NCBI RefSeq assembly: GCF_016595215.1
Contig: NZ_JAENHK010000001.1
Location: forward strand, 248,001-312,000
Direction: 5' to 3'
From: Chryseobacterium paridis
Lineage (GTDB): Bacteria; Bacteroidota; Bacteroidia; Flavobacteriales; Weeksellaceae
Length of the DNA stretch: 64,000 bases
Made by a program: the position numbers and the translations under genes. This document shows, piece by piece, positions 25,704 through 33,614 of this stretch; the first letter of the stretch is position 1, and every line of letters starts with the position of its first letter. The notes beneath the pieces were generated by a model. That model ran no database searches and had not been told where the DNA came from. It saw only the letters and a program-made list of their open reading frames with translations.

Positions 25704-26387
25704 CTACTTTAAAAGCTTTTTAATATCTTCAATCAGCTTTTCTCTATCCGGATGATATTTTCCAGTAAGATCAGTTTCTTTTCCTTCAGGGTCTTTATAG
25801 TTTAATCCTGAATAATAAAGAATAGGCATATTGTCCTTGTTATATCTGCATCGGATATTTCCCTCCTGATCAACGAGAGCGATCATTCCGCTGTGATTAA
25901 GGCTTTCACCCTCATCCTCTTTGTCTCCTACATAAATATTGAATTGATCTGCAAGATTTCCAATATAGGTTCTGTCTCCGGTTAAAAAATGCCAGTTTGG
26001 AGATTGTACTCCAATTCTTTTGGCATGTTGTTTTAAAGTTTCCGGCGTATCATTTACCGGATCAATACTAATAGAAATAATGCCAAACTCAGGATTGTTG
26101 ATTTCCTGATCAATTACCTTCATATTGCTATTCATTATAGGGCAAATGGTAGGACATTTACTAAAGAAAAACTCCACGAGATAAACTTTGCCGAGCATAT
26201 CTTTATTAGTAATCTTTTTATTATTCTGATCGGTAAGTTCAAAATCAGGAACTTTCATTACTGTATAAAAGTTATTCTTAAAATAGCTCATCCCAAAACC
26301 TACACCCAGGAAAATAAGTGCAATTACCGCTATGGGAATAACGATCTTGCTTTTTGCACTTTTCGTTGTTTTTTTAGTTTTGGACAT
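25704..26387 (-). CDS. SCO1/SenC family copper chaperone
   Basis: SCO proteins deliver copper to cytochrome oxidase or act as thiol reductases. The protein has an N-terminal membrane anchor (about residues 14-34) and a thioredoxin fold. The copper motif is CPTIC (Cys78, Cys82) with the distant His165 (LNHSG). The ATG at 26387 is chosen because it gives MSKTKKTTKS followed by the anchor; the frame is open 18 codons further upstream, inside the YHS gene. It overlaps that gene by 14 bp, so the two are coupled. Confidence 0.92.
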   Translation of the reverse strand: MSKTKKTTKSAKSKIVIPIAVIALIFLGVGFGMSYFKNNFYTVMKVPDFELTDQNNKKITNKDMLGKVYLVEFFFSKCPTICPIMNSNMKVIDQEINNPEFGIISISIDPVNDTPETLKQHAKRIGVQSPNWHFLTGDRTYIGNLADQFNIYVGDKEDEGESLNHSGMIALVDQEGNIRCRYNKDNMPILYYSGLNYKDPEGKETDLTGKYHPDREKLIEDIKKLLK

Positions 26388-26649
26388 ATTTTGCAGGATT
26401 TTTATTGAACTCGTCTTTACAGGAAGCACTACAGAAACCATACACCTTATTTTTGTATGTTGCTGTAAATTTTAAATAATCAGCAGTCTTCATATGACAT
26501 ACCGGATCTTCAGCATTGACAACTTTTACATTTTTAAGATTCTCCTTCGGCATATTCATATTTTTTGCATGCTTTACTTTAGGAGCCTCCTGTGCACAAG
26601 ATAACAGTGATATCGACAGCAATGCTGTCAAAATGAATTTATGTTTCAT
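26374..26649 (-). CDS. YHS-domain lipoprotein
   Basis: This 91-residue protein has a lipobox (LLSISLLSC, Cys18) and one YHS domain (DPVCHMKTADYL, YGFCSASCKDEFNKNPAKY). Three Cys residues and a His may bind metal. YHS domains accompany copper ATPases and metal-handling proteins. It is the first gene of the YHS-SCO pair. The linker contains HAKNMNMPKENL, with several Met residues, which could also interact with copper. Confidence 0.88.
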   Translation of the reverse strand: MKHKFILTALLSISLLSCAQEAPKVKHAKNMNMPKENLKNVKVVNAEDPVCHMKTADYLKFTATYKNKVYGFCSASCKDEFNKNPAKYVQN

Positions 26650-26783
26650 TGGATTGAAATGAAATTAATAATGATAAAAAATGAAATGATTCGTAAAATA
26701 AAATTTAGTGATGACCTTAAATCAAAACATGTTTTGATCTAAGAAAAATAAAAATACTCACTAAAAAATTAGTTGAACAAAAT

Positions 26784-27143
26784 CTAAGCAAGCGGAGGAT
26801 GAAATACTCTGGAGAAATACGCTGACGTATGAGAATTAATATAGACTGAATTTGCTGTCTTTTGTAAAATATCAAATCCTTTCTCTTTAGAAAATGACAG
26901 AATATCATTTGCAATGAATACGTCGAGTACTGAAATTTTTATCGTTTGAGGACCGGATTGTCTTTCGGTCTTTGCCAATTCTTTTTCTACATAACATTTA
27001 CCTTTACAGGTAGATTCTGCTTTGAATCTGTTTTCACAAAGATTTTTGACAATATAGTCATAGTTAACCGCGTAATTTATCAATGGCAATACGGGACGTA
27101 GTGCTATGGTAAAAATAACGAATATGGATATGAAAAATTTCAA
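26784..27143 (-). CDS. Small Cys-motif membrane-anchored protein, paralogue 2
   Basis: This is a 119-residue relative of the protein at 24517-24885. It has an N-terminal hydrophobic segment, RPVLPLINYAVNYDYIV, LC at Cys36, then CKGKCYVEKELAKTE (Cys46, Cys50), and a C-terminal FHPPLA. The three Cys residues stand at exactly the same positions in both proteins. It lies upstream of the YHS-SCO-SOD genes on the same strand, 134 bp away. I cannot name the family. A metal or thiol function in the envelope is inferred from motif and context. Confidence 0.75.
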   Translation of the reverse strand: MKFFISIFVIFTIALRPVLPLINYAVNYDYIVKNLCENRFKAESTCKGKCYVEKELAKTERQSGPQTIKISVLDVFIANDILSFSKEKGFDILQKTANSVYINSHTSAYFSRVFHPPLA

Positions 27144-27221
27144 ATAGTATTTCTATTCCACAAATATACTACTCAAAATTTTCTTATGCCTAATTTATGA
27201 TGAAAGTCATTCATAATTTTC

Positions 27222-27258
27222 GCAAAACAAAAAGCTCTACCGGATTTCAGTAGAGCTT
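27222..27258 (-). terminator. Terminator of the heavy-metal efflux operon
   Basis: The stem AAGCTCTAC/GTAGAGCTT with a 9-base loop is followed on the minus strand by TTTTGTTTTG. It lies about 65 bp after the P-type ATPase stop. Confidence 0.8.
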
Positions 27259-27323
27259 CAATATAATTGAGTTAAATGTGAATATGCACATTATTAATAT
27301 TTGATATTTTCAGGCACAAGGAT

Positions 27324-29282
27324 TTAAAATTTCATCCGTTGGATTCTTACTGCATTAAGAATAGCAATTAGAGAAACTCCTACATCAGCAAATACAGCTT
27401 CCCACATTGTTGCTAAACCACCAGCACCAAGAATTAAAACAATTCCTTTAACTACAAATGCCAAGACAATGTTTTGCCAAACGATCTGCTTAGTCTTTCT
27501 CCCAATATTGATAGCCATTGGAATTTTACTAGGCATATCATCCTGAATTACTACATCGGCAGTTTCAATTGTTGCATCACTTCCCAATCCTCCCATCGCA
27601 ATTCCCACGTCACTCAAAGCAACCACAGGAGCATCATTCACACCATCTCCAACAAATGCTACCGTTTCATTTTTAGCTTTGATCTCTTTTACTTTATTCA
27701 CTTTATCTTCTGGAAGCAAATCTCCATAAGCATTCTGAATTCCTAAAGCATCTGCAACATATTTTACCACTGATGTTTTATCTCCACTAAGCATGGTTGT
27801 TTTTATATTTAATGCTTTTAATTTATTGATCGTCAATTGCGCATCTGTCTTAATAGTATCTGCAATCGTAAGATATCCTACAAATGTATTATCATAAGCA
27901 ACCGCAATCAAAGTATATACTATATTATCAGGATTGATATCATACTTGATATTGAATTTATCCATCAGCTTAAAATTTCCAACTAACAATTCTTTTCCAT
28001 TAATTGTCGCTTTTAAACCATGCCCTGCAATTTCTTCCACATTATCCATTGGAATGGTATGGTCTATTTCACCCACATATTCATGAATAGCAGTTGCGAC
28101 CGGGTGAGTACTCTGGCTTTCTAAAAGATTGACCAGTTTAAGGATTTCATTTTTATCAAATCCGGATTTAAAATCTACTTCCTGAACTTTGAAAACCCCT
28201 TCAGTCATGGTACCGGTTTTGTCCATTACCACATTCTGAATTGCGGCAAGTGAATCTAAGAAATTACTTCCTTTAAATAAGATTCCATTTCGGCTTCCAG
28301 CTCCAATCCCTCCGAAATATCCTAATGGGATAGAGATAACTAGAGCACAAGGACAAGAAATCACGAGGAATACTAAGGCTCTGTATAACCAATCTTTAAA
28401 TTGATAATCAGCTACAAAAAAGTAAGGCAATAAAGCAATTCCTATAGCAAGAAAAACTACTATCGGAGTATATACTTTTGCAAATTTTCTAATGAATAAT
28501 TCTGTAGGGGCTTTTTGTGCAGTTGCATTTTGAACCAATTCCAAAATTTTACTCAGCTTACTATCCTGATAAGCAGTGGTTACTTTAACCTGGCTGACAG
28601 TATTGAGATTGATCATTCCTGCCAGAACAGTTTCTCCTTTTGCCTTCGTATCAGGTTTACTTTCTCCTGTAAGTGCTGCCGTATTAAAAGATGCAGATTC
28701 TGATAGTAATTCCCCATCCAAACCTAATTTTTCACCAGATTTTAATTGAATAATTGCTCCAATTTCTACCTTTTCGGCTTTTACTGTTTGAGGCTGCCCG
28801 TCTTTTATAATGGTAACCTCATCAGGGCGCTGATCGAGTAATGATTTAATATTGCTTTTTGCTCTTGTAACAGCCAGTGTTTGGAATACTTCTCCAACAG
28901 CATAAAATAGCATTACTGCTACCCCTTCCGGATATTGGGCAATAACGAATGCACCAATCGTTGCAATTCCCATTAAAAAGAACTCTGAAAACACATCACC
29001 TTTAATGATGCTTTCGTAAGCTTCTCTTAATACAGGAAGTCCAACAGGAATATATGCTGCCGAATACCAGACAATGCGAACCCATCCGGTAAACCATTCT
29101 GTTTTTATATAATTATCCAGAGCTACTCCTATCATTAGCAGAACAAAAGAGATAACTGCAGGGAGAAATAATTGAAAAGTAGTTTTATCTGATGTATCGT
29201 GAGAATGCCCATGATCATGTCCATCTCCTTCGAAGTGGTCTGTCTTTTTTTCCTGAGGCTTTGTATTACAGCATTTTTCCAT
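27324..29282 (-). CDS. P1B-type heavy-metal ATPase, ZntA/CadA-like (Zn/Cd/Co/Pb)
   Basis: This inner-membrane pump exports divalent metal with ATP. The metal path motif is SCPCALVISIP (Cys310-Pro-Cys312). The phosphorylated Asp is Asp354 (MDKTGTMTEG); the HP motif (STHPVATAI) and GDGVNDAPV hinge are present. The helices fit the P1B-2 group. In place of an N-terminal HMA domain there is a short tail with Cys4-Cys5 and a His-rich run (HDHGHSHD). It is the last gene of a metal-efflux operon, after a Fur-family regulator. Confidence 0.92.
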   Translation of the reverse strand: MEKCCNTKPQEKKTDHFEGDGHDHGHSHDTSDKTTFQLFLPAVISFVLLMIGVALDNYIKTEWFTGWVRIVWYSAAYIPVGLPVLREAYESIIKGDVFSEFFLMGIATIGAFVIAQYPEGVAVMLFYAVGEVFQTLAVTRAKSNIKSLLDQRPDEVTIIKDGQPQTVKAEKVEIGAIIQLKSGEKLGLDGELLSESASFNTAALTGESKPDTKAKGETVLAGMINLNTVSQVKVTTAYQDSKLSKILELVQNATAQKAPTELFIRKFAKVYTPIVVFLAIGIALLPYFFVADYQFKDWLYRALVFLVISCPCALVISIPLGYFGGIGAGSRNGILFKGSNFLDSLAAIQNVVMDKTGTMTEGVFKVQEVDFKSGFDKNEILKLVNLLESQSTHPVATAIHEYVGEIDHTIPMDNVEEIAGHGLKATINGKELLVGNFKLMDKFNIKYDINPDNIVYTLIAVAYDNTFVGYLTIADTIKTDAQLTINKLKALNIKTTMLSGDKTSVVKYVADALGIQNAYGDLLPEDKVNKVKEIKAKNETVAFVGDGVNDAPVVALSDVGIAMGGLGSDATIETADVVIQDDMPSKIPMAINIGRKTKQIVWQNIVLAFVVKGIVLILGAGGLATMWEAVFADVGVSLIAILNAVRIQRMKF

Positions 29283-29326
29283 AACTTATAATTTTCAACA
29301 AAATTAATTTTAAAACAGTTGCAATA

Positions 29327-29746
29327 CTATTGCAAACTTTCCAGGCAGTTTTCACAAATTCCTTTTGCAAAGAGCCTTATTTCATCTATTCTGAAATTGG
29401 TCTTAATATTTTCAGGGAAGGAAATATCCTCTTTACATGTAGTTTGCTTACACATTTTACAATAAAAATGCAGGTGCCAGTCTTTATGGGTCTTTTCATC
29501 ACATCCGTCATCACAAAGCTTGTACTTGGTTGTTGTATTTTCCTGTATGCTATGAACAATCCCCTTTTCTTCAAAGGTTTTTAAAGTCCGGTAAATTGTT
29601 GTTCTGTCTGCATTGTCAAAATAGTTCTCAATTTCAGATAGGGACAGAGCCATTTCCTGAGAGCTCAAAAAATCATATACCAAAATCCGCATACTTGTTG
29701 GCTTGGTATTCTTATCTATCAGTTTATCTTCTATCTCTTTTTTCAT
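29327..29746 (-). CDS. Fur-family transcriptional regulator (Zur/PerR-like)
   Basis: The 139-residue protein has the Fur winged helix (SLSEIENYFDNADRTTIYRTLKTF, core RTTIYRTL). The metal region includes HLHFYCKMCKQTTC and CENC; these two CxxC pairs form the structural zinc site. The sensor ligands (His in DWHLHFYC, Glu/His nearby) are typical of the family, but the metal sensed cannot be read directly. It lies inside the efflux operon between a CDF exporter and the Zn/Cd ATPase, so zinc or a similar metal is the likely signal. Confidence 0.88.
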   Translation of the reverse strand: MKKEIEDKLIDKNTKPTSMRILVYDFLSSQEMALSLSEIENYFDNADRTTIYRTLKTFEEKGIVHSIQENTTTKYKLCDDGCDEKTHKDWHLHFYCKMCKQTTCKEDISFPENIKTNFRIDEIRLFAKGICENCLESLQ

Positions 29747-29761
29747 TTCTATTATTTTTAA

Positions 29762-30661
29762 TTAAGAATGTACAATCCCTTCTTTGTATCCTTCATCTTC
29801 AATCTGAAAAGTGGTATGAGTGATTTTAAAATTGTTCATTGTCTCGTTTGTTAATTTTTCTAACAACTGATTCGTGGTATTACTACTATCCTTAACAACA
29901 TGAGCACTCATTGCATTAACACCTGATGTAAGAGACCACACGTGAAGGTCATGCAGTTCTACTACCCCAGGTATTTTCTCCAATGATTGGCGTAGCTGAT
30001 CAATATCTACATCTTTAGGTGTGCTTTCTAGTAAAACATCAATTGCTTCTTTTAAAAGACGCCATGTTCTCGGAAAGATGAGAAGTCCTATTGCTGCAGA
30101 GATCAATGGATCGGCATAATACCAATTGGTGGTAAGCATAATTATACCGGCAATCATTACCCCCACAGAAGTAAGCATATCTGAAAGGACTTCAAAATAG
30201 GCACCTTTCATATTGAGACTCGCCTCAGAATCTTTTCTGAGAATCATCATCCCCACAACATTTACAAGAAGTCCGATACCCGCTACGATCAGCATTGATT
30301 TACTTTGAACCTCCGGAGGATTCTGAAACCTTTGATATGCTTCATATAAAACATATAAGGAGATACCAAGTAATACAACTGCGTTGATAACAGCAGCCAG
30401 TATTTCTGTACGATAATATCCAAATGTCTTTTTAGTATTGGCTTTTCTCTCACCTATTTTTATAGCAATAAACGCCAGAAGCAAGCCTACCACATCTGTT
30501 AGCATATGCGCAGCATCCGCAAGCAAGGCAAGACTATTCGTGAGAATTCCTCCAATAACCTCAGCAATAAGATAAGTCCCACTTAATGATAATACAATCA
30601 AAAGGTTTTTCTTATGTTTACTGGCGGCTGAAGTAGGTTGTGTGTTTTTTTCGTTCATCAT
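29762..30661 (-). CDS. CzcD-type cation diffusion facilitator
   Basis: This six-helix inner-membrane exporter moves Zn2+, Co2+ or Cd2+ out in exchange for protons. The first metal half-site is His52/Asp56 (AHMLTD). The second is Glu157/Asp161 (YFEVLSD), with Glu where YiiP-type members have His; I recall the same variation in CzcD of Cupriavidus. The C-terminal cytoplasmic domain (VVELHDLHVWSLTSG) is present. It lies 15 bp from the Fur-family gene and about 20 bp from the bestrophin gene. Confidence 0.9.
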   Translation of the reverse strand: MMNEKNTQPTSAASKHKKNLLIVLSLSGTYLIAEVIGGILTNSLALLADAAHMLTDVVGLLLAFIAIKIGERKANTKKTFGYYRTEILAAVINAVVLLGISLYVLYEAYQRFQNPPEVQSKSMLIVAGIGLLVNVVGMMILRKDSEASLNMKGAYFEVLSDMLTSVGVMIAGIIMLTTNWYYADPLISAAIGLLIFPRTWRLLKEAIDVLLESTPKDVDIDQLRQSLEKIPGVVELHDLHVWSLTSGVNAMSAHVVKDSSNTTNQLLEKLTNETMNNFKITHTTFQIEDEGYKEGIVHS

Positions 30662-30681
30662 TTCAGAATTGTTATGTTATA

Positions 30682-31554
30682 TTACATTTCGTAGTATAAA
30701 GGATTTTCCTTCTTCATGGGAACATTTTGTTCTCCTATCATTTGTCTTATATTTATTTCTATGGTCTGTGCCAGAAAAGTCATAGGTGTATCAACAGGTG
30801 AATTTTCAAAAGGGTCCTGCATGATGATAGAAGTTCTTTCTATAGCAATAAACATGGTAGGTACAAGAATAGTGATTACAATCTCAACCATCAATTGGTT
30901 GTCATCCAAACCAAATGGTAAGATGGCTGCAAAAACATAGATCAAGATGTGAACAAGAATACTGTATGATCTGGGAAAAACTGTATTTTTCAGTCTCTCA
31001 CATTTTCCCATACTGTCACAAAGTTTAGTAATTGCATCATTCAGCTGTAATTGCTGAAATTCTGAGATCAATTTTGCAGTAGCAGCTTCCTTCACCTGTC
31101 GGGAATGTTCATCTAACAATGCATTAGGAATATTCATTGCTTGAATTCCATGGGTATTTATATATTCTTGTACCCGATTAGAAAAGGGTAGTTTTCTTAA
31201 AGACTCTCCCAATGCATATGTCCAGACAATTTGCCTTTCAGCCAATTCTCTTGCTTCTTTCTCTGGTAAAAATTGCATGGCCAATCTAGTCACTGTTCGG
31301 GAATCATTTACAATAGCTCCCCAGACAATCCTTGCTTCCCACCATCTTTCATAAGATTGAGAAGTTCGGAATGCTAATAGCAAAGACACCGCAGTTCCTA
31401 CCAGTGCAGGTACATTCAGTGGAAGTGATATTTTACGAAATCCTGGTAATAAATCCAAAAGTCCTATGCAAATCGCAAATACACAAATGAAAAGGATCTG
31501 GGATTTTATTTCATTGATGAAATACCAAATGGATAATCTTTTGTTTAATAACAT
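30682..31554 (-). CDS. Bestrophin family (YneE-like) membrane channel protein
   Basis: The family motifs FRTSQSYERWWEAR (about residues 62-75) and the late ERTSIIMQDPFENSPVDTPM (ends IIMQDPF and NSPVDTP) are intact. Hydrophobic helices lie at about 18-38, 42-62, 205-225 and 230-250. The 290-residue length is normal. Bacterial bestrophins are mostly cation-selective pentameric channels of the inner membrane, with unclear physiology. The position within a metal-efflux operon, between ICMT-like and CzcD-like genes, is unusual and suggests ion balance during metal stress. Confidence 0.88.
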   Translation of the reverse strand: MLLNKRLSIWYFINEIKSQILFICVFAICIGLLDLLPGFRKISLPLNVPALVGTAVSLLLAFRTSQSYERWWEARIVWGAIVNDSRTVTRLAMQFLPEKEARELAERQIVWTYALGESLRKLPFSNRVQEYINTHGIQAMNIPNALLDEHSRQVKEAATAKLISEFQQLQLNDAITKLCDSMGKCERLKNTVFPRSYSILVHILIYVFAAILPFGLDDNQLMVEIVITILVPTMFIAIERTSIIMQDPFENSPVDTPMTFLAQTIEINIRQMIGEQNVPMKKENPLYYEM

Positions 31555-31584
31555 AATTATTTTGTTTAATTAAGTTCTAATTCT

Positions 31585-32325
31585 TTATGACCTATCGCTC
31601 TCTAAAATTCTCGTATTCATTTTTAGCACTTTTAATACAATGTAAATAATCATTGTTAGAAGAGTCCCTGAAATGAAAAACAAATTATGATCAGAGTGAT
31701 TTCCGATCCACTCCTTGGTTAAATCAAACAACATGAAAATCAGAAACATTGCAAAAAGCCCATTCTTTTCCTTCTTTAATACCTTTTTTATACTAAAAGA
31801 CATATCGTTCTTCGAAAACAACCCTAAGTTAGGGATAAAAACCGGTACTTTAGATGCCCAATTTCTATATTTTTCACCAAATTTTCTTTCTAAAAACTGT
31901 TCCTCAGCATAAATAATCCTTTCGTAATAAATCCAATAAAAAAGAACAAAAGAAATCACAAACCACAAGTTCTCCGTAAACATTGCAAGTCCTAACCACA
32001 TAAAGAAGTTCCCTAAATATAAAGGGTTTCTTACAACACTGTACATTCCTGTTGTATTGAGTGTATCAGCGACCTGTCCTTCTGAGGTATTTCTTCCTGA
32101 GGTGTTTTTAGGTGTATATCCAACTGTATATACCCTAATCCCTAGCCCTATAACACTTACTAATAAGCAAGCAAATTCATAGAGTATAATACAACTGGTC
32201 GCTTCTTCTTTTAAATTGTTTTGAATAGAAACTACTAAACCGACAAGCAAAATACCAATCGGCAAAGTACTTCTATATCTAAACAACCAGTTTCCCTGTT
32301 TTTCAAGTTCTTCCTTTAAAACCAT
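31585..32325 (-). CDS. ICMT/PEMT-like membrane methyltransferase
   Basis: The protein is an integral membrane protein with about six helices. It carries the isoprenylcysteine carboxyl methyltransferase family signature, TTGMYSVVRNPLYLGNFFMW (about 115-134), and EEQFLERKFGEKYRNWASKVP (ends EEQFLERKF and YRNWASKVP). The family methylates lipids or prenylated substrates with S-adenosylmethionine. The substrate here is unknown. It follows the RND adaptor gene by about 40 bp, so it is part of the metal-efflux operon. I recall similar genes beside Czc pumps in Flavobacteriia. Confidence 0.82.
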   Translation of the reverse strand: MVLKEELEKQGNWLFRYRSTLPIGILLVGLVVSIQNNLKEEATSCIILYEFACLLVSVIGLGIRVYTVGYTPKNTSGRNTSEGQVADTLNTTGMYSVVRNPLYLGNFFMWLGLAMFTENLWFVISFVLFYWIYYERIIYAEEQFLERKFGEKYRNWASKVPVFIPNLGLFSKNDMSFSIKKVLKKEKNGLFAMFLIFMLFDLTKEWIGNHSDHNLFFISGTLLTMIIYIVLKVLKMNTRILESDRS

Positions 32326-32365
32326 CTTATGATTTTTCTATTTGTGTGTTTTTTATTGAGATGAT

Positions 32366-33613
32366 TTATTCGTCGTGTTCACCACCATTGGTCAATTTAG
32401 CATTAACAAAAAATGCACTTTTTACTACAATCTTAGCATTCGGCTCAATATTACCAACAGGAGTTATTGCAGTATATCCCATATCTGAAGATCCTTTTAC
32501 AACTTCTATTTTCTCAAAATTAATTGTTTTAACTTCTTTTTTAGTTTTCACTTCTTTGGATGGTTCTTCATCATGATCCTCCTCTGGCTTTTTATCAGTC
32601 TGTACAAAAACATAAAATTTCCCGTCTGCTTCTACTATAGCTTCATTTGGAATCGCTGGAGTTGTACTCTTGTCAAGGCTTACAATTCCTGTAATATTCA
32701 TACCATCTATTAATCCTGATTTATTTCCGGTAACAGTACAATGTATAGAGATTGTTTTACTTTCGTTTTCAAAAGAAGAACCTATACTATACACTTTTGC
32801 ATCATATTCTGCTTCAGGATTATTTGTCAATTTAAAATGAACGATTTGCCCCACTCTCATTTTTGGAAGATCTTTTTCAAAAACCTGTAAATCTAAATGT
32901 ATAGATTGATTATCAATAATTTCCGCAACAGGAGAAGAGACATTTACATAACTCCCTATTTGCGCAGCTATACTACTGATCGTCCCACTAATAGGCGCCG
33001 TTATCACAAGGCCTGATCTCATATTTGCATTATTTACACTTCCCGGATTAATTCCCATCATTTGAAGCTGTCTCAATAAGGATGATTTTCTGGTCCTTAA
33101 TGTTCTTAATTCCGAATCTGAACTTTGAAGATTTTTCTTTGCGCCGGCATCATTATCGAAAAGCTCTCTCTGTCTTCTATATTCTTGCTCTGCATACGTA
33201 ATTCTGCTGTTCGTGGTAAGATAATCTTCCTGAAGCTGGATAAATTCAGGATTTGTGATGGTTGCAATTACTTGTCCTTTGCTTACAATACTTCCTACCT
33301 GAACATTCAGTGTTTTAATAATCCCACCGTATAAAGAAGTTACTGTTGCTTTGTTATTATTTGGAACACTTAATAAACCATTGGCTTTAATGGTCGAAGT
33401 CAGTTCTTTCATTTCAATGGTACCCAATGTAACTCCTACAGCTTTTATCTGTTCTTCAGTAAGTGCTGCGATCGTTTGAGGGGCATCTGCGGGTTTCTCA
33501 GCTTTTTGTTCTGTTTTCCCCGCAGCACTCTCAGTTACCTCTTTCTTTTCACCACAACTAATGGCTATTAAAGAAAGGAATGTAAAATATATGATGATGT
33601 GTTTTTTTCTCAT
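32366..33613 (-). CDS. RND efflux periplasmic adaptor (CzcB/CusB-like) lipoprotein
   Basis: A lipobox (SLIAISC, Cys20) anchors the protein to the membrane. A lipoyl-like half motif (GGIIKTLNVQVGSIVSKGQVIATI, ends GGIIKTL and GQVIATI) flanks a coiled-coil hairpin (about 130-185). The beta-barrel and membrane-proximal domains follow. A His/Asp/Glu-rich patch (EEDHDEEPSKE) and the C-terminal GGEHDE may bind metal. Its stop and start fit closely with the RND pump gene, which ends 2 bp upstream, so the two form one unit. Confidence 0.9.
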   Translation of the reverse strand: MRKKHIIIYFTFLSLIAISCGEKKEVTESAAGKTEQKAEKPADAPQTIAALTEEQIKAVGVTLGTIEMKELTSTIKANGLLSVPNNNKATVTSLYGGIIKTLNVQVGSIVSKGQVIATITNPEFIQLQEDYLTTNSRITYAEQEYRRQRELFDNDAGAKKNLQSSDSELRTLRTRKSSLLRQLQMMGINPGSVNNANMRSGLVITAPISGTISSIAAQIGSYVNVSSPVAEIIDNQSIHLDLQVFEKDLPKMRVGQIVHFKLTNNPEAEYDAKVYSIGSSFENESKTISIHCTVTGNKSGLIDGMNITGIVSLDKSTTPAIPNEAIVEADGKFYVFVQTDKKPEEDHDEEPSKEVKTKKEVKTINFEKIEVVKGSSDMGYTAITPVGNIEPNAKIVVKSAFFVNAKLTNGGEHDE

Positions 33614-33614
33614 T

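Noticed and set aside
26717..26914. 65-codon frame overlapping small Cys protein 2
   Set aside because: It is a shadow of the paralogue gene, which has a conserved Cys pattern in the other frame.
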